A stretch of 64,000 nt of DNA from NCBI GenBank assembly GCA_030248295.1, contig JASANH010001684.1:357402-421401 (forward strand), written 5' to 3'. Positions 45,022-56,582 of the stretch are shown one piece after another. A program made the position numbers and the translations under genes. The stretch comes from Mesodorylaimus sp. YZB2_4 (taxonomy: Eukaryota > Nematoda > Enoplea > Dorylaimida > Dorylaimidae). The notes under the pieces are model-generated. The model was not told the origin of the DNA. It was given only the letters and a program-made list of their open reading frames with translations, and did no database searches. Position 1 is the first letter of the stretch. Every line of letters begins with the position of its first letter.

Positions 45022-46755
45022 GGGGTCAGATGTGGGAGGTAGTCAAGAAAGCTGCTCCGACAACCACGCGTCGTGAAACAGCCTCAATTGAAAGTCTCGA
45101 TTACACGGTCCGATGATTCGAGACTAGTCAATTACAGTAGTTCTGGCCACGTTCCGAACACTACTCCAAAAAAAGCTAAAAGGCGAAAGAGCTTAACCAT
45201 GCTATTAACCGGTATCCCATGATCAAATATGCGAAATCAGCATCGACCCAGACGATATTCCAGCAACCATGCGTGTGGCGATGCGAGCAAGCTTTCCCAA
45301 GCCACGATTCAAATCCGATTTTCAAACTACCGATTCGATTCAATCCTGGCCAAAAGACCCAAACCCGTTAATTCGATCAACTCCATTCCGACTATTCCAG
45401 TTCATTCTCACTATTGCTTGGCGTAACTCCAGCTGATCGATTCTCTCCAACTCATATCCCTCAGCTCATTCTCAGCTTCGCATTATGGCTCTTTTTATCG
45501 TATTGCACTGGTATGTACTGCGTGGCTTCGCGAATTGAGTCTAGTCTAGTCTTCCGTTTTCATTTCATTTTTTTCTCGAATTCCGTAAAAAACAATTTTT
45601 GCTCAGCTTTTTTCTCATTCGACCGCGCCCTAGCATTTGCATCACCCACCTACACATTTCATTTTTTCGATTGCACCTTACTGTAGTAATTTCGTGTGCT
45701 GCGCTTGTGTTTCCAATTTGCACTTGCGTTGGGTACCAATCATCTTCCCCGCCTTTCCTGTTTTTCTGAAAGTTTGTCTCCATTTGCTCAACAGTTTCGT
45801 TTTTTCAGTCATACGAGCTCCGCCTCATACATTGTTTTCTTTTGCCATATCTTATGTTGCATTATCGAGATAGTACATTCCAGGGGAGGATAACCACTTG
45901 TCTAACTATGTTAGGCTTTTTCCCTTGTGCTCCTTGGGTCGTGCCATTGGAGGCATGTGCAAGTCATCTCAAGCCATGCGGCGGTCCCTCGGGTTACTGG
46001 GGGGGGGGGGGGGGGGGAAGGTCTGATTTTGTGTTCGTTTAATGTCATTTTGCACTTAGAGAGTTTGTACCATTTGTGTCGCGCTGTCTTTTGTCCTTTT
46101 TGGTCACGTGACTTGTTGGGTGCGGGCAGTGGAAGACCCTTCTTGGCGAGGTAGTAATGTAAGGGGGAAGAAAAGATCTAGTTTATGCACCATGCTACAG
46201 TAGTCATGTCGTGTGTGCCACTGCTACCATTGCCTGTTGTGTCTGTTGCCAGCCTGCGTACGAGCGGCTGATGCCATTTTTTAGGGCTTATACGTATGGC
46301 CTAGCTTTCTTTAGCTAGCTGATTCATGCACCCGTTACCAGCCTCTGCACAGCTTTCCTTTGGCATTGCTGGCCTTTTCCTCGCTCGCTTTTATGTCTTC
46401 ACTCGCTATAGTACTAACTAAGCATGAGGGACTATATCAGATTAGCTAGAAAGCACTTATTTTATGATCATGCTTTTCATTTGCAGGCTGGGGTTTTTCT
46501 ATTTTTGGGGAAATATATTTTCACTTCCGAGTTTGGTCTTGATTATATGTTGTACAGGCCACGTTACAACATTGCCCTTTCAGGCCTATCTAAACATCAG
46601 GTACAGGTCATGCTGACTAGTTCCTTCTTTTCGTCTTTGTCCGTGATGTTGCACTGTTAACCTCTTTTTGGTACCTCGTCAGTGTTGCGCGTGTGCGTGG
46701 AGTAGTAAACCTCTCTTATCAGACACGAGGTCTTATAAGTTGGCCAGGCGCCTGT
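45022..46755. other. Intergenic, nothing recognised except a G19 tract
   Basis: Pyrimidine-rich DNA with no convincing gene. A G19 tract lies at 45,999-46,017. Confidence 0.45.
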
Positions 46756-46853
46756 GATATCTTGCAGAGAGCTTGCTTTTGCACCAAAGAACAAAGTACA
46801 ATTTTTGCCTTTCAACGTTCGACTTAACGGTTGGCGATGTTCCCTTGCGAGAG
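46756..46853 (-). repeat. Solo terminal repeat of the TTA-flanked MITE
   Basis: About 95 bases matching the right arm of the element at 47,764-48,211 (CCAGGCGCC, CTTTTGCACC, ACGGTTGGCGATGTTCCCTT). No partner arm is seen nearby, so this is a truncated or solo end. Confidence 0.6.
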
Positions 46854-47352
46854 AAAGCAGGGGTTGAGTGGGGCAGCACTGACCGCATCACCTCACAGCA
46901 TATGGTGTCATGCCTTCCAGGGAGCCTTGCAAAGCTCGCATCCTGCTTGCTGTCAGTAACCCCTTGTCGTTTCAGATATATGTCTTGTCAGGGCGCCAAG
47001 GTGTACCGCAGTGCGGACGGCGGCAGCTGTACAACCTGTTTTCTGTGAGAATATACAGGCCCTCCACGCTCCGCATAGTGCCACGTGTACATTCCTAAAG
47101 TAAACAGATAGTAAACAAGGAAAAATTATTCCTAATAATTCACGTAACCAAAAAACGTTCTGATGTTATGTGTGGTTGTAGTTTGAGAGTGCGACAGTTC
47201 TTCTTCGCTCTCGTCAAAGGAGGGCTCGGCTGATCTTACAAGCGAGAGATCCAAATTCTTTAATAGCCCAAGCCTGTTAGAAAGGCTTATTACTGCAGGG
47301 TATCGATCGCTGAGGCCCCGATTCCTCAACAACCCCTCAGGCGTGTTCTCTT

Positions 47353-47372
47353 GGGGGGGGGGGGGGGGGGGG
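47353..47372 (+). repeat. G20 homopolymer
   Basis: Uninterrupted run of 20 G followed by A and six more G. The 46,854-47,763 interval otherwise shows no gene. Confidence 0.8.
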
Positions 47373-47763
47373 AGGGGGGTTCCTGCCCCGATATGCAACC
47401 TGCATCAGTCCAGTCACAGCTCAATAGCTTTTATGTAAGCCCCTTCGGCATGAAAACCCACAATTCAAGGTTCCTCAGCTTTTCCATGCAAAATTCTAGG
47501 ATAATCCAAGGCGTCAAGGAATTTCGAGGACTGTGGGAACCCTGATTAGTGTCATTAGCAGAATTAACAAGGAGCGGATTGGTGCGGCTTCGATAGATGC
47601 TCATGCACCTCCAACGTTCAGCCTAGGGTCCACGCCCATTCCTCTAATCGTAAATGTTCCATTCTAGTCCAAATCACAGATCGTTTTTTCAGTCATTTTC
47701 CGGCATTGATTATGGGGTATCTATTATACCTGAGAGGCCGGCCCCGAAACAATGCAAAACTTA

Positions 47764-48211
47764 CAAGGGAACATCGCCAACCGTTAAGTCTAACTTTGGA
47801 GACCGAAAAATTTTAAGATGTTCATGGGTGCAGAAGACAGCTCCGTGCAAAATATTAGAGGCGTCTGGCTAACTGCTCAGTTGTGGTCAGCGTCTAAAGT
47901 CCTGCAGTTTTGCTTGGTAAGGGAGCTGACCGTTCGAGAAAACATGCAGAGTTTGTTCCAAACTCGGTATTTGGGCTCGGAGTTTCGAGTTTAAGCTTTC
48001 AACACTCTGGTTCGCGGTTTTTTCTTGAAAAAACCCAAAAAATCCCGCAGAATTGCAAAATTTCACTGCATTCTACTGTAAGTGCTAACCACTGCTGACC
48101 AGTTGGCCAGACGCCTCTAATGTTTTGCACAGAGCTTTCTTTTGCACCCAGAAACATAATACAAGTTTTGGTTTTCCAAAGTCATACTTAATGGTTGGCG
48201 ATCTTCCCTTG
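47764..48211. mobile_element. 448-bp MITE with about 130-bp terminal inverted repeats and TTA duplication
   Basis: Flanked by TTA at 47,761-47,763 and at 48,212-48,214. Ends are CAAGGGAA...TTCCCTTG. Both arms contain ATCGCCAACC, a GTGCA(A/G)AAG...GCTC block, and TTAGAGGCGTCTGGC as inner edge. A 3-bp TTA duplication and this size suit PIF/Harbinger-type MITEs, but no transposase is present to confirm it. Confidence 0.7.
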
Positions 48212-48981
48212 TTAGTCACGTTCTGTCGGCCGGCTTATAATCAAACCGAGTTTTGGTGTACCCGAATAAATTTAAAGACAGGAGATGTGAACGAATATAT
48301 ATGATGTGGACAGAGTTTCCACCGGCAGGATATGTTTTATTTGATGTGGAGTAACATTGTTGCGAAACATTCGTGCAAATAATTTGATAAAATTTAAGGA
48401 TTTCTCAGTGTTCCGTTTTGGCTTCGCAAGGTCTGCTTTGAGGAAAGTAAAGGTCAGCCCGCCCCGAACATGAGCTAGTTCTCCTTAGGCTGGCTTAGGC
48501 TTTGGCAAGCTGTCAATGTTCCATTTGTTTCTTGCTTCTGCTCGCCTTCTGCAAATTCTGCATCTTCTCGGCAATGAACAGCAAATAGTAGCAGAGAATG
48601 GCTTTCTTATTGCACGTTTTTTTGCGACACCGAGGCTCGCAGTTCGACTCCTACACGGGCTAGAATTTTTTGGTGTTTGTTGGTCTTCTTTCCACGGGAC
48701 AGAGGAACGTTATTGTAAACAAGAATTACGAGGGTAGTCTAATCGCAAGAATTTTTGCCCAGTCAAAAAAAAGAACAGTAAGGTATCGCGTATGATAGAG
48801 GCACAGAAGAAGTACTTCTCAAACCTGCCTACACCCTTAAACAAAGTATCTTATCTGCAAAAAGACGACCACAAGTAAGCAGAATCAATCAATTATGGCA
48901 GACTTAGTTGAAACAAAGGTTAGCCCAAGAAACAAATACCTAGATTATATATCATAATCAATCGTAAATCGATTCGGACAA
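48212..48981. other. Intergenic; weak tRNA-like tail
   Basis: A B-box-like AGTTCGACTCC at about 48,640 suggests a fragment of a tRNA-derived repeat. Nothing else recognised. Confidence 0.35.
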
Positions 48982-49637
48982 TTACATGACAGCGCAATCC
49001 TTGTCCCGCTTTCCATCCTTGGGATTTTTTAATTCACCATTTGACTCATACTTCTCCAAGTAATTTAGCTGTTTTTGATTAATAGCGCCGCGGCGATGGC
49101 TTAAAAATAAAAGAAATCTGCTCCTTGTATAAGTATTCTACTAATCGTAAGTAGCAGGACCCGAGACCAAGATATATTGTGATGTGATATAGTCATTCAA
49201 AACAACTTCTTAACCTTATCTTCAGGTTTCAATTGGCGCCAATGTGATATTTTCTATTTCCCAAGGTTTTTTTACCGAGCAAAGCACGACTTTGGAAACC
49301 AGATTTACAGTCTGCTCTCAAACTGCCACTTCAAAACTTGATACTTACAGGTGGATCAGTTCCACGGCATCTTCGTATTTCATTCCCATTTCCATCAGAG
49401 CTAATGCAACGAGTACGGGGCCCTAAGAAAAAAAAACTAAAACAAACTGTTGAACATTAACGAGCTTATATTGGCTGCTATATTTACACAGTGAACTGGT
49501 GCTTACATGCCCAAACCGACTATGCAATGAACGGTGATACAGGAACCTGGATTAGTCGAATAGCGATTTTCCACAAGCTGAATCTGCTTGTCTCGAACTT
49601 CTTTTGGAAGAGACGAGCCATCAGGGAATTCTCAATC
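48982..49637 (-). pseudogene. PRL (PTP4A-type) prenylated tyrosine phosphatase, disabled
   Basis: Three exon-like blocks, 49637-49507, 49422-49349 and 49099-48982, match the C-terminal two thirds of PRL phosphatases: EFPDGSSLPKEVRDK, PGSCITVHCIVGLG, LVALALMEMGMKYEDAVELI, RRGAINQKQLNYLEKY and a terminal CAVM prenylation box. Lesions: the Trp of the conserved DW is TGA. The catalytic C-x5-R loop reads C-IVGLG-M, so the phosphate-binding Arg is lost (AGG to ATG at the splice junction). One base is missing in the first codons of the second block (GGCCCC where the frame needs GGCCCCC), giving a frameshift and stop. The N-terminal third (the NPTN region) is not found within 2 kb upstream. Introns are retained, so it is a decayed duplicate rather than a retrocopy. 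Confidence 0.85.
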
Positions 49638-49710
49638 CTGAATAAACAAAAGATTACAGTTACATCCGGAATGTAGACAAAACCAAAAAACTATTCATCC
49701 ATCCTAACAA

Positions 49711-49822
49711 TCCAAAAAACGTCCAGACACACTCAGAAACTTAAACCATCCAGACACTAAAGCTCCTACGATCGTAGGAGCTAGTGTCTGGATGTCGTAC
49801 TGTCTGGACAGGGTTTTTTGCT
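49711..49822. repeat. Foldback hairpin of about 110 bases
   Basis: An inner near-perfect inverted repeat at 49,748-49,792 is centred on CGATCG (arms ATCCAGACACT and AGCTCCTACGAT with one or two extra A on one side). An outer pair, CAAAAAACGTCCAGACA and its complement near 49,802-49,822, extends it. A small MITE or foldback just upstream (minus-strand sense) of the PRL relic. Confidence 0.7.
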
Positions 49823-49857
49823 TCTGTCCACATTCAGGATGTAAGTGTATGATTTAC

Positions 49858-50695
49858 CAAAAAAGTCTGGTATGACAGACTCAAAACTTTTAGACCAGCC
49901 AATGCACACAGTGGAACCAGGGCTTTGGATGGCTGGTCTACTCGTGACACGAAGAGAGGGCCTGGCATGCTGCGCACTGCATGCAGTGTGTAATCATCAC
50001 TCGCACACTGATGTTTGTCTAAGTCAGAATCAAATCTAACATGCTTGAGTGCTGTGTACTGCTGCTGTTTGAACACACCAAGGATACCAGCTGTGGTATT
50101 CCACCCGGGCAGCCTGACTATGCTAAAGCGCTAGTGCTGCGAGTGAAGTGATAGCTTCTCGTGGATATACCTAAGCCTCGAAAGACACTGCCAACAATCT
50201 TTCCTCCCCTTCTTTAAACTTCAGTAGGCTCATGCTCATGTCTACCCCATCAGCAATGTAGCGGTTCATCTTTACGTATATCTTTGCTTCGGGAATGTAC
50301 ACGCCCGCCGCCCATGGTACCGCGTGTAGATTCCAAAGAAAACAGAAAGCACAGTGTGACACGGACAAACAAACAAAATGATCTACCCAGCCTGAAGTCG
50401 AACATTCGCCAGTATTGCGCACGCAGCCCGAGAGGCAGACACTCCCAGCCCACTATGCAAACCACGAGCTGGATCTTTCAATGACCCTCTGCTGGTTGCT
50501 CACGATCAGTTGTGCTGCTGATATGATATTCATGAAGAAAAAGAAAAAGCAGCGTCTGTTTGAGCACGTTTTCTAATCGACCATGGTTGCGTTTTGCAGC
50601 GGCCGAGTAGACCAGCCATCCTCGGCCCTGGTTATCCACTGTGTGCATTGGCTGGTCTACAAGTTTCGAGTCTGCCGTAACAGACTTTTTTGAAA
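49858..50695. mobile_element. 840-bp element bounded by about 88-bp inverted repeats
   Basis: 49,858-49,945 and the complement of 50,606-50,695 share AGACCAGCCAATGCACACAG, CCAGGGC and GGATGGCTGGTCTACTCG. The interior has no transposase. It occupies the position where the missing 5' exons of the PRL gene would be expected. Confidence 0.65.
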
Positions 50696-52394
50696 ATAAT
50701 TCTCCTAGATCTTTGGCATGCATCCTCATCAGCAGTAGCCGCTGGGAGATCATCAGCTTTACTGTACTGTACTGTACAGCATTTTTCAAGGCATCTCTTT
50801 CGCATTACTAAGCAGTATCAGTAAAGCATGCCAGCTGTACTTTCTCTCTTTAGTATCATTTTGTCACAGAAATGACTTCGATGGTGGTCGTACAGTCGCA
50901 AGAAAGTGCTACATCTTTGCAAAAGATCAAACCAGAGAAAGCCACAGAAGATCTCGTCCAGTGGCATGTGCGAACTTGGTAGAAATATGGGTGTGAGTAG
51001 AATAATTGGTGGCAGCGGCGGCTGACTGGCTGGACCTCAAGGCCCTTCATTAGGTGAATTGGCTGGACCCCCAGGCCCTTCATCAGGTAAGAATCGAACT
51101 GGTTTTACAAGCAAGATGCATGGTGGGATTTTAGACGCCTAGGTTTTGTGTGGCAATGTTTTGTTAGCAGAGCTTCAATTCGACTTCTACGTATATAGTT
51201 GCAGGCATTACCTGAGAAAGGAGTGTTTTCTGCTTCCTTATGTATGTGTTCTGATGCTGGTGATTCACTGTGTAGGTGAAAGGCATGTGTAGGTCTTCTA
51301 GATATTTTCACTGCCTAAACGTAGCTTTGAAAAGCACGAGCGCATGCATAGAGCGTGAACAGTGGATGAATACACGAAGCGCACACCAAGCAATGTTTCC
51401 GAAAGTACTGTGATATCCTGCCATGGCACTCACAACAGACTCTTTTCAGCCTATTCATTTTATCACAGCAGAGCCCATAGCCGAAGGCCTGATCCCTTAA
51501 ATTCAACCATCCTGCCCGAAGTCGGCCTTCCTTCGTGGGTCAGATGACAGCTCGGCCAGCCACCACACAAACTCCATTCGCGACTTCATTCTCATTAGCC
51601 GCTTGCTACATCGAGCTGTTGGTTTTGATTGGACCGGCCTCATCGACCGAATCGTTGACATCGATTCAATCGATTCCTTTCGATCGTATTAATCGATTGA
51701 TCAGTATAATCCAACAATTGCATTCATCTGCGGCACTGCGCGTGTTAGCAATTCGGTTGAATAACTTAGCTGGCTCTATAGTCGTGCTGCGCTGGTTTAC
51801 GATAAATCGATCGAATCGATGATTTATCCAGACGCGATCAGGATCGATGCGCGGGGCGCGTGGGTGAACTCAACCGCCTCGAGCCATACCATATTTGCTA
51901 CCATACAAGAAACTATGCAAAAATTGGTACCGAAAGCAGGGAATAAGAATCGTCTTCTGTTGTGGCTTTTCCCGAGTGGGAACCGTCGCGCACAGTTTAA
52001 TCCGATGGAGACCACAGGGGTTCTGAACACCAATCCTGGATTCCATTATTACTCGATGGGAGCTACAGAAGAAGAGTTTTAACGTGCATTGCTAATAGTA
52101 CGTGGAACCTTTCAGGCTTCTTGCACTGTGATTGCGTGAGCTGAATTATCATGACCGAAGGAAAAGTTATGTAGCAGCCATGCCTGTGTTGTGTGCACCT
52201 CGCAGCACGCGAGTGCTTGGTGATGTGGTGAATCATGAACATGAACATGTAGATGGCAGACAGACTACTTGGATTTTGGCTTGGAAAACTTGGCATTGCT
52301 TGCCAAAATGATGTGCCAATGTTAATTTTTGTAATAAGCATTCTACTGCCAACTCCATTCAACCTAAGGTTGTATCGGATGTCAAGTATTCCAT
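50696..52394. other. Intergenic; short tandem repeat and ATCGAT-rich patch
   Basis: A 33-base unit (GGCTGGACC...GGCCCTTCAT) is repeated twice at 51,028-51,090. 51,640-51,830 is unusually rich in ATCGAT words. No gene recognised. Confidence 0.45.
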
Positions 52395-52712
52395 GATTCC
52401 ATGCTGTACGAGTGCTGTACGGGATTTAATCCCTTGTGACGGAGGTCGGTTTGCGAACCATAAATCTCGCAGACCTTGACCGCCTGGCAGTGAGTGACTC
52501 ATCCGGTACCGCCGAGGTGCTCCGAGTGGAGAGACGGAAGCCAAACGAGGTGGCACTTCCGGCGGTCGAACACCAACTAGGTTTACAACCCACCCGCAAT
52601 CGCCCGAGGAAGTCAAGGATTCCCTCGTGTAAAGGCGCTCCGTGAAGACACGCAGCCATATAAGCTGGCTCGACTGCTTAGCGCTATAGGCAAAACGGGC
52701 TTTGGCCTAAAA
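52395..52712 (+). repeat. Dispersed SINE-like repeat, family C
   Basis: Close relative of 42,740-43,085: GGCAGTGAGTGACTC, GAGGTGCTCCGAGTGGAGAG, CCGAGGAAGTCAAGG, GCAAAACGGGCTTTGGCC. Confidence 0.65.
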
Positions 52713-53544
52713 AATAAGTCAATCTGAGTCACCGCGTCTTTTGTACCTCCGAACACGATTTCACTATTTCTGATTTTTCCTGAATTCAGCTATTGGCGTA
52801 GAAAAGATTTTTGGAATACGTTACATCAACAAATATCACAAGAATATCCTAGCCGTTGAGTACGCTTGTCGGAATCGCCAGGTTGTGGAACGCTTGTTCG
52901 AAATGGGAAAGCAGGACATCGGTGGATATAAAATGAAAGTTTGAGGCTTCAACAAGAAACAATAATTTTTAGAGATTTCTCGAAATGCGTTTTTGTTTTT
53001 TATGAACTTGAGTATTGTATTTGGCGATCCTCTAGCTGCTGCCACTTATATGTGAAGTAATAAGTGCCCTCCACGTGCTATCACAGTTATAGAATTGGCT
53101 CATTTGCTCTTCTGTGTACCGTGCTCTCATTTGCGACCACATCTTTGCAACCGAGAGATATACCTCTCTTGCTTACAGGATCACCGCGCCCATTTCAAAG
53201 TCACTGTTCAGCAATGTTATTAGTTCACTGGGTTCGGCTCATTGCATGGGGCGCTGTCGTCCAGCAGAGCTCCCTCTGATCTCTCACGATCCCAACGTAC
53301 ATAAGCTCCTGGGATGCGGTTATCCGAACTGAAATTTTGGCATGAATACTCGCGGTGATCAGCGCATACAAGGAGACGGTAAAACAGCCAGTACAATTTG
53401 ACCATCCTGAGTTTATTCGGAAACACTCAGTCCCACTTGGATTATTCACAGTACTTAACCCATCTCCAATTTGAACGCTATGGTGCACTACATCAGTATT
53501 TTAAAAAAAACTTCTTGTAGTAAATCTTTGCTGCTCTTGCACGC

Positions 53545-53745
53545 CATGCCGTTAGTAACTCTCACAGTGCCGTCTAGGTGCTTCAAGCAGAGAAACGGAA
53601 GCTATTCGAGTTGCAGTATTAGCTGTTTAACACCGGCGGTGCTCACAGCCAACTTGCATTGTCTGAGGTGCTCCAGGATGCCCTTGTTTGGAGGTCCTCG
53701 CGGAGACGCTGCTTTGTGTGCTGGTCGTAGCTTACCCTTTCCTTT
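53545..53745 (+). repeat. Diverged family C repeat
   Basis: Recognisable by order rather than identity: GAAACGGAAGC, CACCGGCGGT, GGAGGTCCTCGCGGAGACGC, GTGTGCTGGTC. An old copy. The rest of 52,713-54,619 holds nothing recognised. Confidence 0.45.
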
Positions 53746-54639
53746 AAGTTTTGACTATATTGGAATATTTAACAGTCACCTCATTGAAAAATTACAGTTA
53801 CCGCGCGGGAATTTTCCTTTCGTGTCACTATTTTACAGCAAGCTTTCTGGAATACGGCCTCAGACCAATGTCCTATTTCTTCAGTCAGGCTTTGATTTCT
53901 TTACTCCACAATACTCGGCATCAGCACACGGTTCTGAGGCACATTTAAGCAGGTCATCACGCTCGTCAGCATCAACATCAAATCGACGTCTTCACTGCAG
54001 GCTCATTCCGGTGTTGTAGTTCTTGAGTGCGACAACCAGCTCGCATGGTTGGATGATCGAGGGCTTTCAGCAAGCATCGTGCGGCCGATTGCCCCAGTGC
54101 TTTTGGTGTGATTGTCGGCAGCGGCAGACGGAAACTGATTTTCAACTGCTCCATCCCTAGTCTGAGGTACAGTAGTGCGCTTCATGTAGATTTTTTTCGA
54201 TGCTTTTCACCTAAAAGAAGCAAGTTCATTCTTAACACCAACGACCATGTGAGTGACTCACTTGTCCGTGAGTCCGACACCGACGTCCACTAGCGCACCT
54301 CCAATGCATCTAGTGCCGTGCAGCTTGTCTGATGATCCGACGTCCGCAAATAGACACTTGGCTTCAGCGCGGTGGTTGCATCCGTTGCCAAAAAGAAAAA
54401 GAATTATTAAAGGGTGTTAGCCTTTAAGTTGGTCCTATTGCTCCTGAGCTAATCCTGTCATTGAATCTAAGTTGAACCTGCAGCATCCCAAATCAAGCCT
54501 ATCACCCCCAGTAAAAACCAGGCGTCTCCTATGTTGAGTCTGTCAAACCCCAAAGTCGGACCCTGCCGCCTCCCAAGTCAAACCTATCGCCGCCCCCAAG
54601 TTAAACCGGTCGCCCCCTACAAGTCGAGCCTGCCCCCCA

Positions 54640-55500
54640 AATCGGACCTGCCATTTCCAAATCGTGCCTGTAACGGCTCCGAAGAGTCGTTGCTTCTGGC
54701 ACTCTCTGGGAAACAGCTTCTGGCCTGATCCGGTGAGCCTTTCCCGAATCGGACCTGCCATTTCCAAATCGTGCCTGTAACAGCTCCGAAGAGTCGTTGC
54801 TTCTGGCACTCTCTGGGAAACAGCTTCTGGCCCGATCCGGTGAGCCTGCCCCCCAAATCGGACCTGCCATTTCCAAATCGTGCCTGTAACAGCTCCGAAG
54901 AGCCGTTGCTTCTGGCACTCTCTGGGAAACAGCTTCTGGCCCGATCCGGTGAGCCTGCCCCCCAAATCGGACCTGCCATTTCCAAATCGTGCCTGTAACA
55001 GCTCCGAAGAGTCGTTGCTTCTGGCACTCTCTGGGAAACAGCTTCTGGCCCGATCCGGTGAGCCTGCCCCCCAAATCGGACCTGCCATTTCCAAATCGTG
55101 CCTGTAACAGCTCCGAAGAGTCGTTGCTTCTGGCACTCTCTGGGAAACAGCTTCTGGCCCGATCCGGTGAGCCTGCCCCCCAAATCGGACCTGCCATTTC
55201 CAAATCGTGCCTGTAACAGCTCCGAAGAGTCGTTGCTTCTGGCACTCTCTGGGAAACAGCTTCTGGCCCGATCCGGTGAGCCTGCCCCCCAAATCGGACC
55301 TGCCATTTCCAAATCGTGCCTGTAACAGCTCCGAAGAGCCGTTGCTTCTGACACTCTTTGGGAAACAGCTTCTGGCCCGATCCGGTCAGCCTGCCCCCCA
55401 AGTCGGACCTGCCATTTCCAAATCGTGCCTGTAACGGCTCCGAAGAGCCGTTGCTTCTGGCACTTTTTGGGAAACAGCTTCTGGCCCGATCGGGTGAGCG
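54640..55500. repeat. 109-bp satellite, about 8 tandem copies
   Basis: Copies of a unit containing AACAGCTCCGAAGAG, TTGCTTCTGGCACTC and GGGAAACAGCTTCTGGC start at 54,664, 54,771, 54,880, 54,989, 55,098, 55,207, 55,316 and 55,425. The period is 109, except the first interval of 107. Central copies are nearly identical and outer copies more diverged, as expected from unequal exchange. Upstream (54,460-54,640) and downstream (55,500-55,730) sequences contain looser, shorter relatives of the unit. Because 109 = 1 mod 3 and the unit lacks minus-strand stops, all three minus frames are open across most of the array (249-313 codons). Confidence 0.9.
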
Positions 55501-56582
55501 GCCTGACCCAACTCAATAAGAGGCTTCCGACCCAGCCCGGCGGGCGGTTTGGGCGCAACCCAGTTAGTGGCCTGACCTAACCTCGTAAGTTTAACTTCTG
55601 ACTCAACCAGGGAAGCTCTGGTCAAACCAGGGACTGTTGACTTGATCCAGTTAGCCGCTCCTGGCCAAGCTAAGAAACAACTTCAGGCCCAGCCCCGTTA
55701 GCAAATTCTGGTACCAACCTTATGAGCGGTTTTCTCGATTCCACTGCTTTTGCCCGAAAATGACGATGCGAATTCGCCGTTTGAAGACGGGATCGTCCAG
55801 CTGATCTGAAGTTGCACTGCCCGTGACGATGTTTGCTGGATTCGAGTCGAACTTGCGCCGTTTATCGTCGTTCAAATTGCCCTGAAGAGCAGCTCTGGCG
55901 CCAGGGTTGAGAGAGAAGAAACGAACCGACCATCCGCAGCTAGCGCAAAGATAGCGAATGAAACTGCTGCTATGAAGAGACTGTAAAATGACCCACTTCA
56001 CAACCTCTCAGCTTAACTGCGGGAAAGCTCGCGCTCTACAGTAACTACCAGTATATATTTTTGAAGTTTAGATACAATTCAGCCGGTCTACATGCAGTCG
56101 TTGGAAAAAGGAGTGGAAAAAAAGCAACGCACAGTGTCACAAAAGATCATCATTGCAGAAGGCTTGTAATACGAACTTGGGGTATAGTGATGCTGGGAAT
56201 ATAGCAATTCGAACTTTGTAGTTGGATGCCATCTACCATATAGTTGGATCCATCGTACCCAGTCATATTTTCGCGGTAGACAAGTACTCACGTCAGTGCA
56301 TTGCTGTAGACCTGCCAACCTGCCACACGATTAGGGCAGACCCAGAATAAAAGGAGAGGCGATCGTTTATGTGTGTGGTCCATTAAAAAACACTAAAAAG
56401 TGGGTTAGTTTCAATGCATATCAAGAACCCATCATCAAGGATTGTCAATATCTCTTCATACGTTACTACGGTCACACTGTACGATCAGGCAGTGGTGGCT
56501 GCATAGTGATCCATCGTCGCTAGTCTTCTGATGTACAGCCTAAAAGCTGATGACCGCACAAAAGTCTCGATAACAGCAAGGA
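55501..56582. other. Intergenic, degenerate satellite flank then nothing recognised
   Basis: 55,500-55,730 repeats words such as CTGACCCAACTC and CAGCCC. A minus-strand frame at 56,001-55,720 (93 codons) has no recognisable motif and is left unannotated. Confidence 0.4.

Noticed and set aside
49620-49637. TGA in the PRL-like exon read as selenocysteine
   Set aside because: The position is the conserved Trp of the DW motif, and two further inactivating lesions follow, so a nonsense mutation in a pseudogene is the simpler reading.
54640-55500. Tandem array as a CRISPR locus
   Set aside because: Units are contiguous 109-bp repeats without unique spacers, in a eukaryotic genome with spliced genes.
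54543-55558. Three overlapping minus-strand open frames of 249, 266 and 313 codons as genes
   Set aside because: They are the three frames of one 109-bp tandem satellite; no start context, splice sites or recognisable domain support them as proteins.
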